A stretch of DNA of 64,000 nt. Source: Pyxidicoccus sp. MSG2. Its GTDB lineage: Bacteria > Myxococcota > Myxococcia > Myxococcales > Myxococcaceae. The notes below the pieces were generated by a model, which saw only the letters and a program-made list of their open reading frames with translations, ran no database searches and had not been told where the DNA came from. A program made the position numbers and the translations under genes. Shown here one piece after another: positions 7,816-15,060 of the stretch. The stretch covers positions 1,736,001 through 1,800,000 of the forward strand of contig NZ_JAPNKC010000001.1 of the NCBI RefSeq assembly GCF_026626705.1. The letters run 5' to 3'. Positions within the stretch are counted from its first letter, which is position 1; each line of letters opens with the position of its first letter.

Positions 7816-9681
7816 ATGGCACAACCCGCCCCCCAGCGTCCCCTGCCCCCCTCTGCCCCCGACGCATCCTCCTCTTCGGAGCTCGTCCAGCCCCGCTTCG
7901 GCTGGCTACCCGAGGTGGGCACGTGGAAGTACCACGCGCTGCTCAGCGCAGTGGCGCTCCTCGTCCTTGGCCCGCTGGGAGGCATCGCCGCCTCGTACAT
8001 GAACTTCAGCGTGGGCTTCTTCGTGGGCGGCCAGGTGCTGGCGGGAATCCTGGGCAGCGCCGTCACCTACGGCTACGGCGCGGAGGGCAAGCACGGCGCC
8101 AACTACATGCAGACGATGGCCGCGTCGGTGGCCTCGCTGTGCGCCATGTCCGTGCTCATCCAGGCCATGGTGTGGCTGGGCATGGAGATGCCGCCCGCCT
8201 GGCACCTCATCCTCTTCGTCGGCTGCGTGGGCATGTTCGCCGTGGGCGTGGGCATGCTCTACACGCCGCTGCTCGTGGACAAGCTGCAGCTCGACTACCC
8301 GTCGGGCCTGGCCGTCGCGAACATCCTCCGCGCGCTCACCGACAAGCGGCTGCTCAAGGCGTCCATCTCGAAGCTGGGCGGCGGCACGCTGCTGGGCGCG
8401 GTGGCGGCATGGATGACGGAGAAGGTCGCCTTCGTGGCCTCCATCGGCACGAGCGCCGCCACGGTGGGCGCAGGAATGATTGTCGGCAGTCGCATCACCG
8501 TGCCCGCCATCGTCATGGCCGTCATCGGCGCGCTGGTGACGCCCTATCTGCGCGAGATTGGCTGGCTGGCGCCGAGTGATCCGTTCCGCAAGGTGGGCTT
8601 CATGCTGGGGCTGGCCATGATTTGCGGCGCGGCGGCGGTGGACCTGTCGCTGCTCGCGGTGCAGGCCATGGCACGCATCCGCTCGCGTGCCACGGCGGTG
8701 GCGGATGCCGAGGAGGAGTCCTGGAAGAAGGTCAACATGGGCCGGCTGGTGGCCTGGGTGGTGGGTTGGGGCGCGGCGACGTTGCTGGTGGGGACGCAGG
8801 TGTTGGGTCAGCCGCTGGGCTGGCTCCTGCTGGGGCTCGCGCTGGCGCTGCTCTTCGTGCTCATCAACGGCATCTCCTACGGCATCACCGACCAGAACCC
8901 CATTTCCAGCGCGTTCGTCATCTCCGTCATGCTGATGTCGCTGATGGGGCTGAAGAACCCGCTGGTGGGGTTGATGGGCGCCACCATCCTGCTCATCTCC
9001 ACGTCCGTGGGCTGTGACATGCAGCAGGACCGCTCCACCGGCTGGCGCCTGGGCACCAACCGCGTCATCCAGTTCCGCTACCAGGTGCTCGGCGTCATCA
9101 TGGGCGCACTGCTGTGCGTGGGTCTGGCGCGCGTGTTCATGACGGCCTACCCCGCGCTCACCATCAACCAGCTCGACAACCCCAAGGCCGAGGTGGGCCA
9201 GTGGGGCTCCGCCATGACGTACAAGCTGGTGGGCGCCATCCGCGGACTGGGCACGCTGTCGGACGCCACGGTGAAGCTGCTGCTCATCGGCCTGGCCATC
9301 GGCTTCGTCATCCAGGTGGTGCGCAAGGGCGTGCTGAGCCGGCCGGACTACCAGCGCTTCATCAAGGGTTCCCGCCTGGGCTTCGCGGTGGGCTGGGCCA
9401 TGGACTCGCTGCTGCTCTCCAGCCCCTACGCGTCGTCGTTCGGTGCCTTCGTGAACTTCCCGGCGGCGCTGTGGTTCGGCGCGGGCGGCATCTTCACCTC
9501 GCTGTGGAACACGGTGGCGCAGCGCGGCCAGAAGTCGCACGCCGCGGGCAGCCCCGGCGAGGGCGAGGCCCTCCCCGAGGACATGAGCAGCATGTCCCTC
9601 GTCGGCGGCGGGCTCATCGCCGGTGAGTCGCTCTTCTTCCTCATCGCCGGGATGATTGGCCTGGTGTCGCTGCTCGCATGA
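7816..9681 (+). CDS. OPT family oligopeptide/metal-chelate transporter
   Basis: A polytopic inner-membrane protein of 621 residues with about 14-16 hydrophobic segments and family-typical stretches such as 'NFSVGFFVGGQVLAGILGSAVTYG', 'LQLDYPSGLAVANILRAL' and 'NPISSAFVISVMLMSLMGLKN'. OPT proteins are proton-coupled importers of peptides or metal-chelate compounds. The start is the ATG at 7816, just before the Pro-rich cytosolic N-terminus; the 19 residues further upstream have no ribosome site. It is transcribed divergently from the MBL hydrolase with only 108 bp between them. A hairpin follows its stop. Confidence 0.88.
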   Translation: MAQPAPQRPLPPSAPDASSSSELVQPRFGWLPEVGTWKYHALLSAVALLVLGPLGGIAASYMNFSVGFFVGGQVLAGILGSAVTYGYGAEGKHGANYMQTMAASVASLCAMSVLIQAMVWLGMEMPPAWHLILFVGCVGMFAVGVGMLYTPLLVDKLQLDYPSGLAVANILRALTDKRLLKASISKLGGGTLLGAVAAWMTEKVAFVASIGTSAATVGAGMIVGSRITVPAIVMAVIGALVTPYLREIGWLAPSDPFRKVGFMLGLAMICGAAAVDLSLLAVQAMARIRSRATAVADAEEESWKKVNMGRLVAWVVGWGAATLLVGTQVLGQPLGWLLLGLALALLFVLINGISYGITDQNPISSAFVISVMLMSLMGLKNPLVGLMGATILLISTSVGCDMQQDRSTGWRLGTNRVIQFRYQVLGVIMGALLCVGLARVFMTAYPALTINQLDNPKAEVGQWGSAMTYKLVGAIRGLGTLSDATVKLLLIGLAIGFVIQVVRKGVLSRPDYQRFIKGSRLGFAVGWAMDSLLLSSPYASSFGAFVNFPAALWFGAGGIFTSLWNTVAQRGQKSHAAGSPGEGEALPEDMSSMSLVGGGLIAGESLFFLIAGMIGLVSLLA

Positions 9682-9684
9682 GGG

Positions 9685-9703
9685 GGCGGGCCGCGCGCCC
9701 GCC
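9685..9703 (+). terminator. Hairpin after the OPT transporter
   Basis: GGCGGGC (9685-9691) and GCCCGCC (9697-9703) form a 7-bp GC stem with a 5-nt loop three bases after the transporter stop codon. No clear U-tract follows, as is usual in this DNA. Confidence 0.45.
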
Positions 9704-9749
9704 TGTCCCGTCGCACTGCTGCAAGGAAGCCCCTGCCCCGGAGGTCGAC

Positions 9750-9785
9750 TTGACTTTCCGTGCGAGGGCCTGCACCTTATTCAGC
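9750..9785 (+). promoter_or_regulatory. Possible sigma-70-type promoter of the Thr leader transcript
   Basis: TTGACT (9750-9755) matches a -35 box, and 'ACCTTATTC' about 18-20 bases downstream is the only AT-leaning stretch nearby and could serve as a poor -10. Transcription would then start at or next to the leader GTG at 9786, giving a nearly leaderless message. Alternatively, the same TTG with GGAGG just upstream (9740-9744) could be the start codon of a longer leader peptide in the same frame. Confidence 0.35.
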
Positions 9786-9866
9786 GTGAGCTTCGTCAAT
9801 TTCACCACTGCGACCACCACCACGACTCGCTTCGGCGGGCGCGGAACGGTGTGCGTCGCGTGGTGA
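9786..9866 (+). CDS. Threonine-rich leader peptide (attenuator ORF)
   Basis: A 26-codon frame with a GTG start at 9786 and TGA at 9864-9866. Residues 7-14 read T-T-A-T-T-T-T-T (seven Thr codons in eight, at 9804-9827), with one more Thr later. It lies immediately upstream of a threonyl-tRNA synthetase gene, as expected for a leader peptide that senses charged tRNA-Thr. The stop codon falls in the loop of a possible antiterminator hairpin. A longer version starting at TTG 9750 (GGAGG upstream) is in the same frame and would not change the logic. It is too short to have a protein function of its own. Confidence 0.72.
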   Translation: MSFVNFTTATTTTTRFGGRGTVCVAW

Positions 9867-9920
9867 GCTGACGAACGCACGGTTCCCTGCCCCGCCTTCT
9901 CCGGCCGGGGCAACCGTGCG
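9843..9920 (+). promoter_or_regulatory. Attenuator: mutually exclusive antiterminator and terminator hairpins
   Basis: Structure 1 (antiterminator): GGAAC 9843-9847 pairs with GTTCC 9882-9886 and GTGCGT 9851-9856 with ACGCAC 9875-9880. Structure 2 (terminator): CGCACGGTT 9876-9884 pairs with AACCGTGCG 9912-9920, and GCCCCG 9889-9894 with CGGGGC 9906-9911, 15 bp in all. The two share 9876-9886 and cannot coexist. A ribosome stalled on the Thr codons ending at 9827 would cover to about 9840 and leave structure 1 free; one reaching the stop at 9866 would cover its arms and allow structure 2. Weak point: no U-tract after 9920. Confidence 0.7.
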
Positions 9921-9977
9921 CTCACTTCAGCGCTCCGTCCGGATGGGCCTTTCACCACTTCCGAAACGGAGTTGCAC

Positions 9978-11180
9978 ATGCTTGACGAACACGACCACCG
10001 CTCGCTGGGCCAGCGCCTGGACCTCTTCCACCTGCAGGAGGAGGCCCCGGGCATGGTGTTCTGGCACCCGCGCGGGTTGATGCTGTACCGGCTGCTGGAG
10101 GACCACGTCCGCCGGCGCATGCAGGCGGAGGGCTACAGCGAAGTCCGTACGCCGCAGGTCTACGCGCAGCCCTTGTGGGAGCGCAGCGGCCACTGGGAGA
10201 ACTTCCGCGAGAACATGTTCCTGGTGGAGGACGGCGAGCGGCACCTCGCCATGAAGCCGGTGAGCTGCCCGGGCCACATCGAGCTCGTGCAGCGCATGGC
10301 CCCCAGCTACCGGGATTTGCCCCTGCGGCTGGGGGAGTTCGGCCTCGTCCACCGCAGCGAGCCGGGCGGCGCGTTGCACGGCCTGTTCCGCCTGCGCCAG
10401 TTCACGCAGGATGACGGCCACATCTTCTGCGCCGAAGAACAGGTGCAGCAGGAGGTGGTCCGCTTCGCGCGCTCGCTGAAGGACTTCTACGCGGGCCTCG
10501 GCTTCGACGAGGTGCAGGTGGCCTTCTCCAGCCGTCCGGCCCAACGCGCCGGCAGCGACGAGAGCTGGGACAAGGCCGAGGCCTGGCTGTTGTCCGCGGC
10601 GAAGGAGGCCGGGCTGGAGTGCCTCATGCAGCCGGGCCAGGGCGCCTTCTACGGACCGAAGCTGGAGTTCGTGCTGAAGGACAGGCTGGGGCGCGCGTGG
10701 CAGTGCGGGACGATCCAGCTCGACCGGGTGCTGCCCGAGCGCTTCGACCTGCGCTACGTGGACGCCTCGGGGGCGCGAGTCAGGCCGGTGATGCTTCACC
10801 GCGCGCTGCTCGGCAGCCTGGAGCGCTTCATCGGCGTGCTGCTGGAGCACCACGGGGGCGCGCTGCCGGCGTGGCTCGCTCCGGAGCAGGTGGTGGTGGC
10901 CTCCGTGGGTGAGGCGGCCCGTGACTACGCGGAGCGCTTCGCCGCCCGGCTGCGCGAGTCGGGCTGTCGCGCCCGCGCGGACGTCCGGGGTGAGTCGCTG
11001 TCGAGGAAGATTGTCGACGCGCACGGAGCCGGCGCGCCGTGGCTGGTGGTGGTGGGCGCTCGCGAGGTGGAGGCCGGCGGCGTACGCCTGCGCCAGCGCG
11101 ACGGCGCCCAGAAGGACCTGCGGTGGGACGACGCTGTCGCGGAGTTGGTGGCCGCGTGCCGTCCGGCGGCGGACGCCTGA
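9978..11180 (+). CDS. thrS: Compact threonyl-tRNA synthetase (no TGS or editing domain)
   Basis: A 400-residue class II aminoacyl-tRNA synthetase that charges tRNA-Thr in the cytosol. The catalytic core matches ThrRS: 'MKPVSCPGH', motif 2 'LVHRSEPGGALHGLFRLRQFTQDDGH' and motif 3 'VMLHRALLGSLERF'. The three zinc ligands that select threonine are present as Cys97, His148 and His274 (same spacing as E. coli Cys334/His385/His511). The last 100 residues are the anticodon-binding domain. The N-terminal TGS and Ser-tRNA editing (N2) domains of standard 640-residue bacterial ThrRS are absent. The start is ATG 9978 with GGAG 6 nt upstream; a TTG two codons earlier is the alternative. It is preceded by a Thr-rich leader and hairpins, so expression probably rises on threonine or charged-tRNA shortage. 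It may be a second, inducible ThrRS; that a full-length one exists elsewhere is inferred. Confidence 0.9.
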   Translation: MLDEHDHRSLGQRLDLFHLQEEAPGMVFWHPRGLMLYRLLEDHVRRRMQAEGYSEVRTPQVYAQPLWERSGHWENFRENMFLVEDGERHLAMKPVSCPGHIELVQRMAPSYRDLPLRLGEFGLVHRSEPGGALHGLFRLRQFTQDDGHIFCAEEQVQQEVVRFARSLKDFYAGLGFDEVQVAFSSRPAQRAGSDESWDKAEAWLLSAAKEAGLECLMQPGQGAFYGPKLEFVLKDRLGRAWQCGTIQLDRVLPERFDLRYVDASGARVRPVMLHRALLGSLERFIGVLLEHHGGALPAWLAPEQVVVASVGEAARDYAERFAARLRESGCRARADVRGESLSRKIVDAHGAGAPWLVVVGAREVEAGGVRLRQRDGAQKDLRWDDAVAELVAACRPAADA

Positions 11181-11185
11181 GTCGG

Positions 11186-11224
11186 GGACGGCCCGCCCTT
11201 CCAGCGAGGAGGGGCGGGCTGTCC
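11186..11224. terminator. Strong bidirectional hairpin
   Basis: A 13-bp stem (11186-11198 with 11212-11224, one G-U pair) lies exactly between the convergent ends of the threonyl-tRNA synthetase gene (11180) and the small secreted-protein gene (11230). It is well placed to end both transcripts, although no U-tract is visible. Confidence 0.65.
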
Positions 11225-11229
11225 GGGTG

Positions 11230-11559
11230 TCAGCCCTCTTCGGACGAAGAGGCCGACTGCGCGGACTCGCGGCAGTCCCACTCCGACTCATCCGAGAAGT
11301 CCTGGCCGGGCCCCACGGAGGCAGCCTCTTCGTCGAGCGCGGGGCTGAGGCTCGGAGTGCAGCTGCCCCCGAAGATTTCCCCGTAGTCCTCCACCCACTC
11401 ACCGCAGGTGATGATCTCGACGGACCACGGCTTCGCGCAGATGCCGGAGCACGAGGCAGTCCCGGTGCACTTCACGTCACAGTCGGGCGGCAGGGCCAGC
11501 GCGGACAGCGGCGCAAGGGTGAGGACGGCAGCGAGCAGGGACTTCGAGAAGAGCTTCAT
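11230..11559 (-). CDS. Small secreted cysteine-rich protein
   Basis: A 109-residue protein with a clear Sec signal peptide (K, then hydrophobic 'SLLAAVLTLAPLSALA', cleavage after about residue 22). The mature part has eight cysteines, the first seven clustered in 'CDVKCTGTASCSGICAK...TCGEW...SCTPS', suggesting disulfides in the periplasm or outside the cell, then an acidic Ser/Glu-rich tail. The start ATG has GAGG six bases upstream. I do not recognise a family. It is convergent with the synthetase gene and downstream of the collagen-like lipoprotein on the same strand, with about 120 bp between. Confidence 0.72.
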   Translation of the reverse strand: MKLFSKSLLAAVLTLAPLSALALPPDCDVKCTGTASCSGICAKPWSVEIITCGEWVEDYGEIFGGSCTPSLSPALDEEAASVGPGQDFSDESEWDCRESAQSASSSEEG

Positions 11560-11680
11560 GGATGCCTCGCAGGTGTGGGGGACTGCGAGTGCCACGGTAG
11601 GACCGTGGCCGCGTCGCCGTGAATACGGGCCATCCACGATGGACAGCCCTTCTCCACCGCATCCACGAGGCGCGCTCTGC

Positions 11681-13258
11681 TCAGTAGAACAGCAGCTCCG
11701 GCTGGGCCGCCTGGACTTTGATGAAGTCTCCCGAGCCACCCACCTCGGAGGCGCCAGCGGCCACCGAGGAGCTCGTGCCATCTCCGCCATCGCCCGCACA
11801 GGCGCCGCCGCCGCCGCCGGCCTGCGCCAGGGCGCTGGCCGTACCCGCGACGGCCGAAGAACCCGCCGTGCCACCGCTCACCTGGATGTTGGCGGGAGTC
11901 ACGATGACGGGCGTGTTCGCGCTGAGGAACTGGATGATGCCTCCGCCGCCTCCGCCGCCTCCGCCGTACATCTGCCCCGCCACCGGGCTGGAGCCATTCC
12001 ATCCAACAGCCCCGTTGCCTCCATTCGCGAGGATCTTGCCGTTGCCCTCCACGGTGATGGTGCCGCGGGAGATGAGGCTGACGACCCCGCCACCACCACC
12101 GCCGCCACCCGCCACGGGTGTCGGCGAGCCAGCGGGCCGGTTGATGGTGGGAATGCTGTTGTTGATGCCCTGACGGCCGTTCGCATCAATCTGTCCGCGG
12201 ATGATGATGTTGCCCTTGGCGGCGAGGATGAGCCGTCCGCCACCGTCGCCGCCGAGGATGTCGGGGTTCGTCGTCGAGCGGTAGCCGCTGCCGCCCCCCA
12301 GCAGGTCGGCGCGGGAGACCAGTGACGTGCGCCCCAGGTCCAGCCCCTTTCCACCCAGGTACGTGTGGGAGGCGGACATGGCGATACCCCTCTGCGACGG
12401 GTTGAGGGACTGAATCTGGAAGTCGGGACTGACGATGATGAGGCCGCTCTGACCGATGATGATGTCGCCCGTGGCGCGAATCATCGTCCCGCTCGACACG
12501 ATGAGCGTGCCGTCGATGGTCACGTTGTGGAACATCAGGTTGGCGCCACCGGGGGGAAAGTTCCCGGCCTGGAAGTAGCGTGGATTTGAGAAGGAGGAGA
12601 GGGTGAAGTCCCCCGCGGAGCCATCGCCGTAGGCGAACGCGAGCGCCCCGGACTCACCCTGGGAGCCCTGCGAGCCCGTGTCGCCGGTGTCGCCCTTGGG
12701 ACCCTGCGGGCCCGCCGGCCCCGTGTCGCCGGTGTCGCCCTTGGGGCCCAGGGGCCCCACCGCACCCACCGCGCCGGTGTCCCCCTTGGGACCCTGCGCC
12801 CCCATCGGTCCCACCTCGCCCGTGTCACCCTTGAGCCCCTGCGGGCCCACCGCGCCCGTCTCGCCCCTGAGCCCCTGCGCGCCGTTGCAGAGGTACTTCG
12901 TGGCCGACGCGTTCACCTCGCCTTCTTCATCCAGATCGCCGTCGCCGTTCCGGTCGATGCCGGTCTCCATCTTGATGCCGCCGAAACCGCAGTTGGCGCC
13001 CACGGGCTCGGGCGTGGTGAGCAGCAGGGCGCTCAGTCCCTGTGGACCTTGCGGTCCTCCCGCGGGGCCCGCGGGCCCCTGAGCACCCTGCGGACCTTGA
13101 GGGCCCTGGGCACCTTGCGAACCCTGGGGTCCAGCCGGGCCCTGAGAGCCATCGGCCCCCACCGAGCCCTTGCAGGCGGCGACGCCGAGAAGCCCCGTCA
13201 TGAGCGCCACACGCAGCACCTGCGTACGGCCAATCACCATCGAAAGAGGGACGCGCAT
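11681..13258 (-). CDS. Collagen-like repeat lipoprotein
   Basis: A 525-residue predicted lipoprotein. The signal peptide ends in a lipobox 'GVAAC' (Cys at about residue 30). Residues ~36-70 and ~120-210 consist of Gly-X-Y triplets ('GPQGPQGAQGPAG', 'GPKGDTGDTGPAG') like those of bacterial collagen-like proteins that form triple helices. Between them lies a conserved 'NCGFGGIKMETGIDRNGDGDLDEEGEV' module seen in many myxobacterial collagen-like lipoproteins, with a Ca-binding-like DRNGDGDLD. The C-terminal 300 residues are a beta-helix-like region with poly-Gly runs ('GGGGGGGGV', 'GGGGGGGGG'). It is probably a trimeric surface stalk. The ATG 13258 start is just before the signal peptide. Confidence 0.8.
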   Translation of the reverse strand: MRVPLSMVIGRTQVLRVALMTGLLGVAACKGSVGADGSQGPAGPQGSQGAQGPQGPQGAQGPAGPAGGPQGPQGLSALLLTTPEPVGANCGFGGIKMETGIDRNGDGDLDEEGEVNASATKYLCNGAQGLRGETGAVGPQGLKGDTGEVGPMGAQGPKGDTGAVGAVGPLGPKGDTGDTGPAGPQGPKGDTGDTGSQGSQGESGALAFAYGDGSAGDFTLSSFSNPRYFQAGNFPPGGANLMFHNVTIDGTLIVSSGTMIRATGDIIIGQSGLIIVSPDFQIQSLNPSQRGIAMSASHTYLGGKGLDLGRTSLVSRADLLGGGSGYRSTTNPDILGGDGGGRLILAAKGNIIIRGQIDANGRQGINNSIPTINRPAGSPTPVAGGGGGGGGVVSLISRGTITVEGNGKILANGGNGAVGWNGSSPVAGQMYGGGGGGGGGIIQFLSANTPVIVTPANIQVSGGTAGSSAVAGTASALAQAGGGGGACAGDGGDGTSSSVAAGASEVGGSGDFIKVQAAQPELLFY

Positions 13259-13554
13259 GTGAACCCCCAACCTGGAAGACGCACGGGTCCGGGAGCAGCC
13301 CCGGACTGCGAATGCAGGGGTGCGGGGCCGCGCACACCGGAGAACGACAGGGGGGCATTCTGACCCCACCCGCGCGCCGCGCGCCAGCGTTCTCCGGTCC
13401 TTCATGTGGACATGTCGCCCCAGGTGCGCGGACGGCCCGGGACCGGAGCCGTCCTGACGCAAGGCACTACACCGTGCGCGCCCCGCTGCCCGGTTGGAGC
13501 TGCCGCGCCCGCCCGCCCGCCCGCGCGCGAACGGCGGACGGGCGGAAGTGGGCG
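13259..13554. other. Intergenic region upstream of the collagen-like gene
   Basis: About 296 bp holding the promoter of the collagen-like gene and the 3' end of the CBS gene, both minus strand. It has a perfect 11-bp inverted repeat (separate entry) and a GC hairpin CCGCCCG/CGGGCGG at about 13513-13545 just past the CBS stop that may act as its terminator. No gene is supported here. Confidence 0.5.
13336..13398. repeat. Perfect 11-bp inverted repeat, 41-bp spacer
   Basis: ACCGGAGAACG (13336-13346) and its exact complement CGTTCTCCGGT (13388-13398) flank a spacer that itself contains G6/C4 and GCGCG pairing. It lies about 80 bp upstream of the collagen-like gene start and 157 bp past the CBS gene stop. 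It could be a terminator for the CBS transcript or a looping/operator site for the collagen-like gene; the sequence alone does not decide. Confidence 0.55.
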
Positions 13555-13971
13555 TCAGGCCTGGTGGAGCCGCTCCAGCACCTCACCGGCGTGCAGCACC
13601 TCCTCGGGGACGGTGGCCAGGTCATCCAGGCTGAGGATTCCCACCGGCGTCCGCTCCTCGTCCACCACGACGAGGCGGCGCACCATCTTCTCCTCCATCA
13701 ACTGCTCCGCCACCTCGAGCGTCTCGCGCGCCTCGCAGGTGATGACGACGGTCGTCATCACCTCGCGCACGAGCGTCTTGTTCGGGTCCTGGCCGAGCGC
13801 GGCGCAGCGCACGGTGATGTCCCGGTCCGTCAGCATGCCCACCAGCTGCCCGCCCTCCACGACGGGGAGGGAGCCGATGTTGCAGGTGCGCATCCTCAGG
13901 GCCGCGACGCGCACGGGCTCGCCCGCCTCGATGGTCTCCAGGTTCTTGGTCATCAACTCGCCAATCCGCAT
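13555..13971 (-). CDS. CBS domain-pair protein
   Basis: A 138-residue protein made of two CBS motifs (Bateman module). The first is '[53 protein letters not shown]' in sense (about residues 3-55, with the typical G-x-LPVV and GMLTDRDI). The second begins '[21 protein letters not shown]' and ends '[10 protein letters not shown]'. Such stand-alone pairs bind adenine nucleotides and act as energy or stress sensors in the cytosol. The start is ATG 13971; the upstream open frame is non-coding. It is divergent from msrB with about 200 bp between. Confidence 0.88.
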   Translation of the reverse strand: MRIGELMTKNLETIEAGEPVRVAALRMRTCNIGSLPVVEGGQLVGMLTDRDITVRCAALGQDPNKTLVREVMTTVVITCEARETLEVAEQLMEEKMVRRLVVVDEERTPVGILSLDDLATVPEEVLHAGEVLERLHQA

Positions 13972-14179
13972 CGCTGGTGCCTCCTTCGCGAGAAGTCCCT
14001 CGTCCCTACCCTGGGTGCCCCCGGGAATCCCCGCTGGCCGGCGGCCGGGGCATGGACGCGGAGCGGGCCAGTGGACAACGCGCCGCACTCTCGGCTGCCC
14101 TCCAGGCGCGACGGCGGGGCAGGATGCGCATCTGAGTATTTCCCGGTCCTTCCCCGGGACCCGAAAGGAGCATGACGGC

Positions 14180-14602
14180 ATGGCGGACAAGCTCATCCTC
14201 AGCGACGACGAGTGGCGCAAGCGCCTCAACCCGGAGGAGTACGACGTCCTGCGCAGGCATGGGACGGAGCGCCCCGGCTCGGGCTGCTTCCTGGGGACGA
14301 AGACGCCTGGCACGTACGTGTGCGCCGGCTGCGGCAACCCGCTGTTCAAGGCGGGCACCAAGTTCGAGTCCGGCACCGGGTGGCCGTCCTTCACCCAGCC
14401 GCTGACCGCGGACTCGGTGACGGAGGTGCATGACCGCTCGTACGGCATGGTGCGCACCGAGGTCCGCTGCGCGCGGTGCGACGGCCACCTGGGCCACGTC
14501 TTCCCGGACGGCCCGCCGCCCACGGGCCTGCGCTACTGCATGAACTCCGTGGCCATGAAGCACGTGCCGGAAGGCCAGCCGCTGGAGCTCGTGAAGGCTT
14601 GA
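14180..14602 (+). CDS. msrB: Peptide-methionine (R)-S-oxide reductase
   Basis: A 140-residue MsrB. The two zinc-binding CxxC pairs are 'CAGC' and 'CARC'. The substrate-binding 'ESGTGWPSF' and '[23 protein letters not shown]' with the catalytic Cys are intact. It reduces methionine-R-sulfoxide in proteins using thioredoxin. A resolving Cys is present upstream ('GSGCFLG' region). The start at 14180 has AAAGGAG 9 bases upstream; the earlier ATG at 14172 is out of frame. A hairpin follows the stop. Confidence 0.95.
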   Translation: MADKLILSDDEWRKRLNPEEYDVLRRHGTERPGSGCFLGTKTPGTYVCAGCGNPLFKAGTKFESGTGWPSFTQPLTADSVTEVHDRSYGMVRTEVRCARCDGHLGHVFPDGPPPTGLRYCMNSVAMKHVPEGQPLELVKA

Positions 14603-14612
14603 GCCGCACCAG

Positions 14613-14654
14613 ACGCGAGCCCGCTCCCGCATCCACTCCGCGGCGGGCTCGCGT
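14613..14654 (+). terminator. Perfect 12-bp hairpin after msrB
   Basis: ACGCGAGCCCGC (14613-14624) pairs perfectly with GCGGGCTCGCGT (14643-14654) around an 18-nt loop, 10 bases after the msrB stop and 12 bases before the ribosome site of the next gene. It probably terminates or attenuates msrB transcription before the orphan gene. Confidence 0.62.
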
Positions 14655-14676
14655 AGCCGTTCATGAGGAGGAAGTC

Positions 14677-15036
14677 ATGAACGGACAAGACACCCATTAC
14701 GAGAGCAACACTCCCATGCGCGACCTGCGGCCGGAGCGGCTGGCGGACGGCGAGCATGCCGTATGGACCTCACCGGAGTCGGTGCGGATCTCCATCGAGG
14801 TGCGCGGGGGCAAGGTGGTCCGCTGGCACGCCAGGGACCGGGACGGCAGGCCGGTGAAGCTGAGCTTCCGGCAGGAGGACGGGCACGAAGAAGCGCTGCT
14901 CGCCCCGGGAGAAGACGTGCCCATGCTGCCCCCGCAGCAGCCGCCCATCGTCGTCAGGCGCTGCTACGCGTGCTACCCCAACCCGCTGCCCACCGGGCCC
15001 CGCATCCTCTGCTACCAGGTGCCCTGCTACGACTGA
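14677..15036 (+). CDS. Small hypothetical protein with C-terminal Cys cluster
   Basis: A 119-residue soluble protein without a signal peptide. The N-terminal half is charged and predicted beta ('SVRISIEVRGGKVVRWHARDRDG'). A Pro-rich 'PMLPPQQPP' linker leads to a tail with four Cys ('RRCYACYPNP...CYQVPCYD'), which could bind a metal or form disulfides. The start has an excellent ribosome site (GAGGAGGAAG, 14666-14674). I do not recognise a family. It follows msrB after a strong hairpin and converges with purL. Confidence 0.68.
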   Translation: MNGQDTHYESNTPMRDLRPERLADGEHAVWTSPESVRISIEVRGGKVVRWHARDRDGRPVKLSFRQEDGHEEALLAPGEDVPMLPPQQPPIVVRRCYACYPNPLPTGPRILCYQVPCYD

Positions 15037-15060
15037 GGCAGGGCTCCCCGTGGGCGAGGC

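Noticed and set aside
9685..9977. A T-box riboswitch before the threonyl-tRNA synthetase
   Set aside because: No T-box consensus (AGGGTGGNACCGCG-like) is present; the Thr-rich leader and exclusive hairpins explain the region better.
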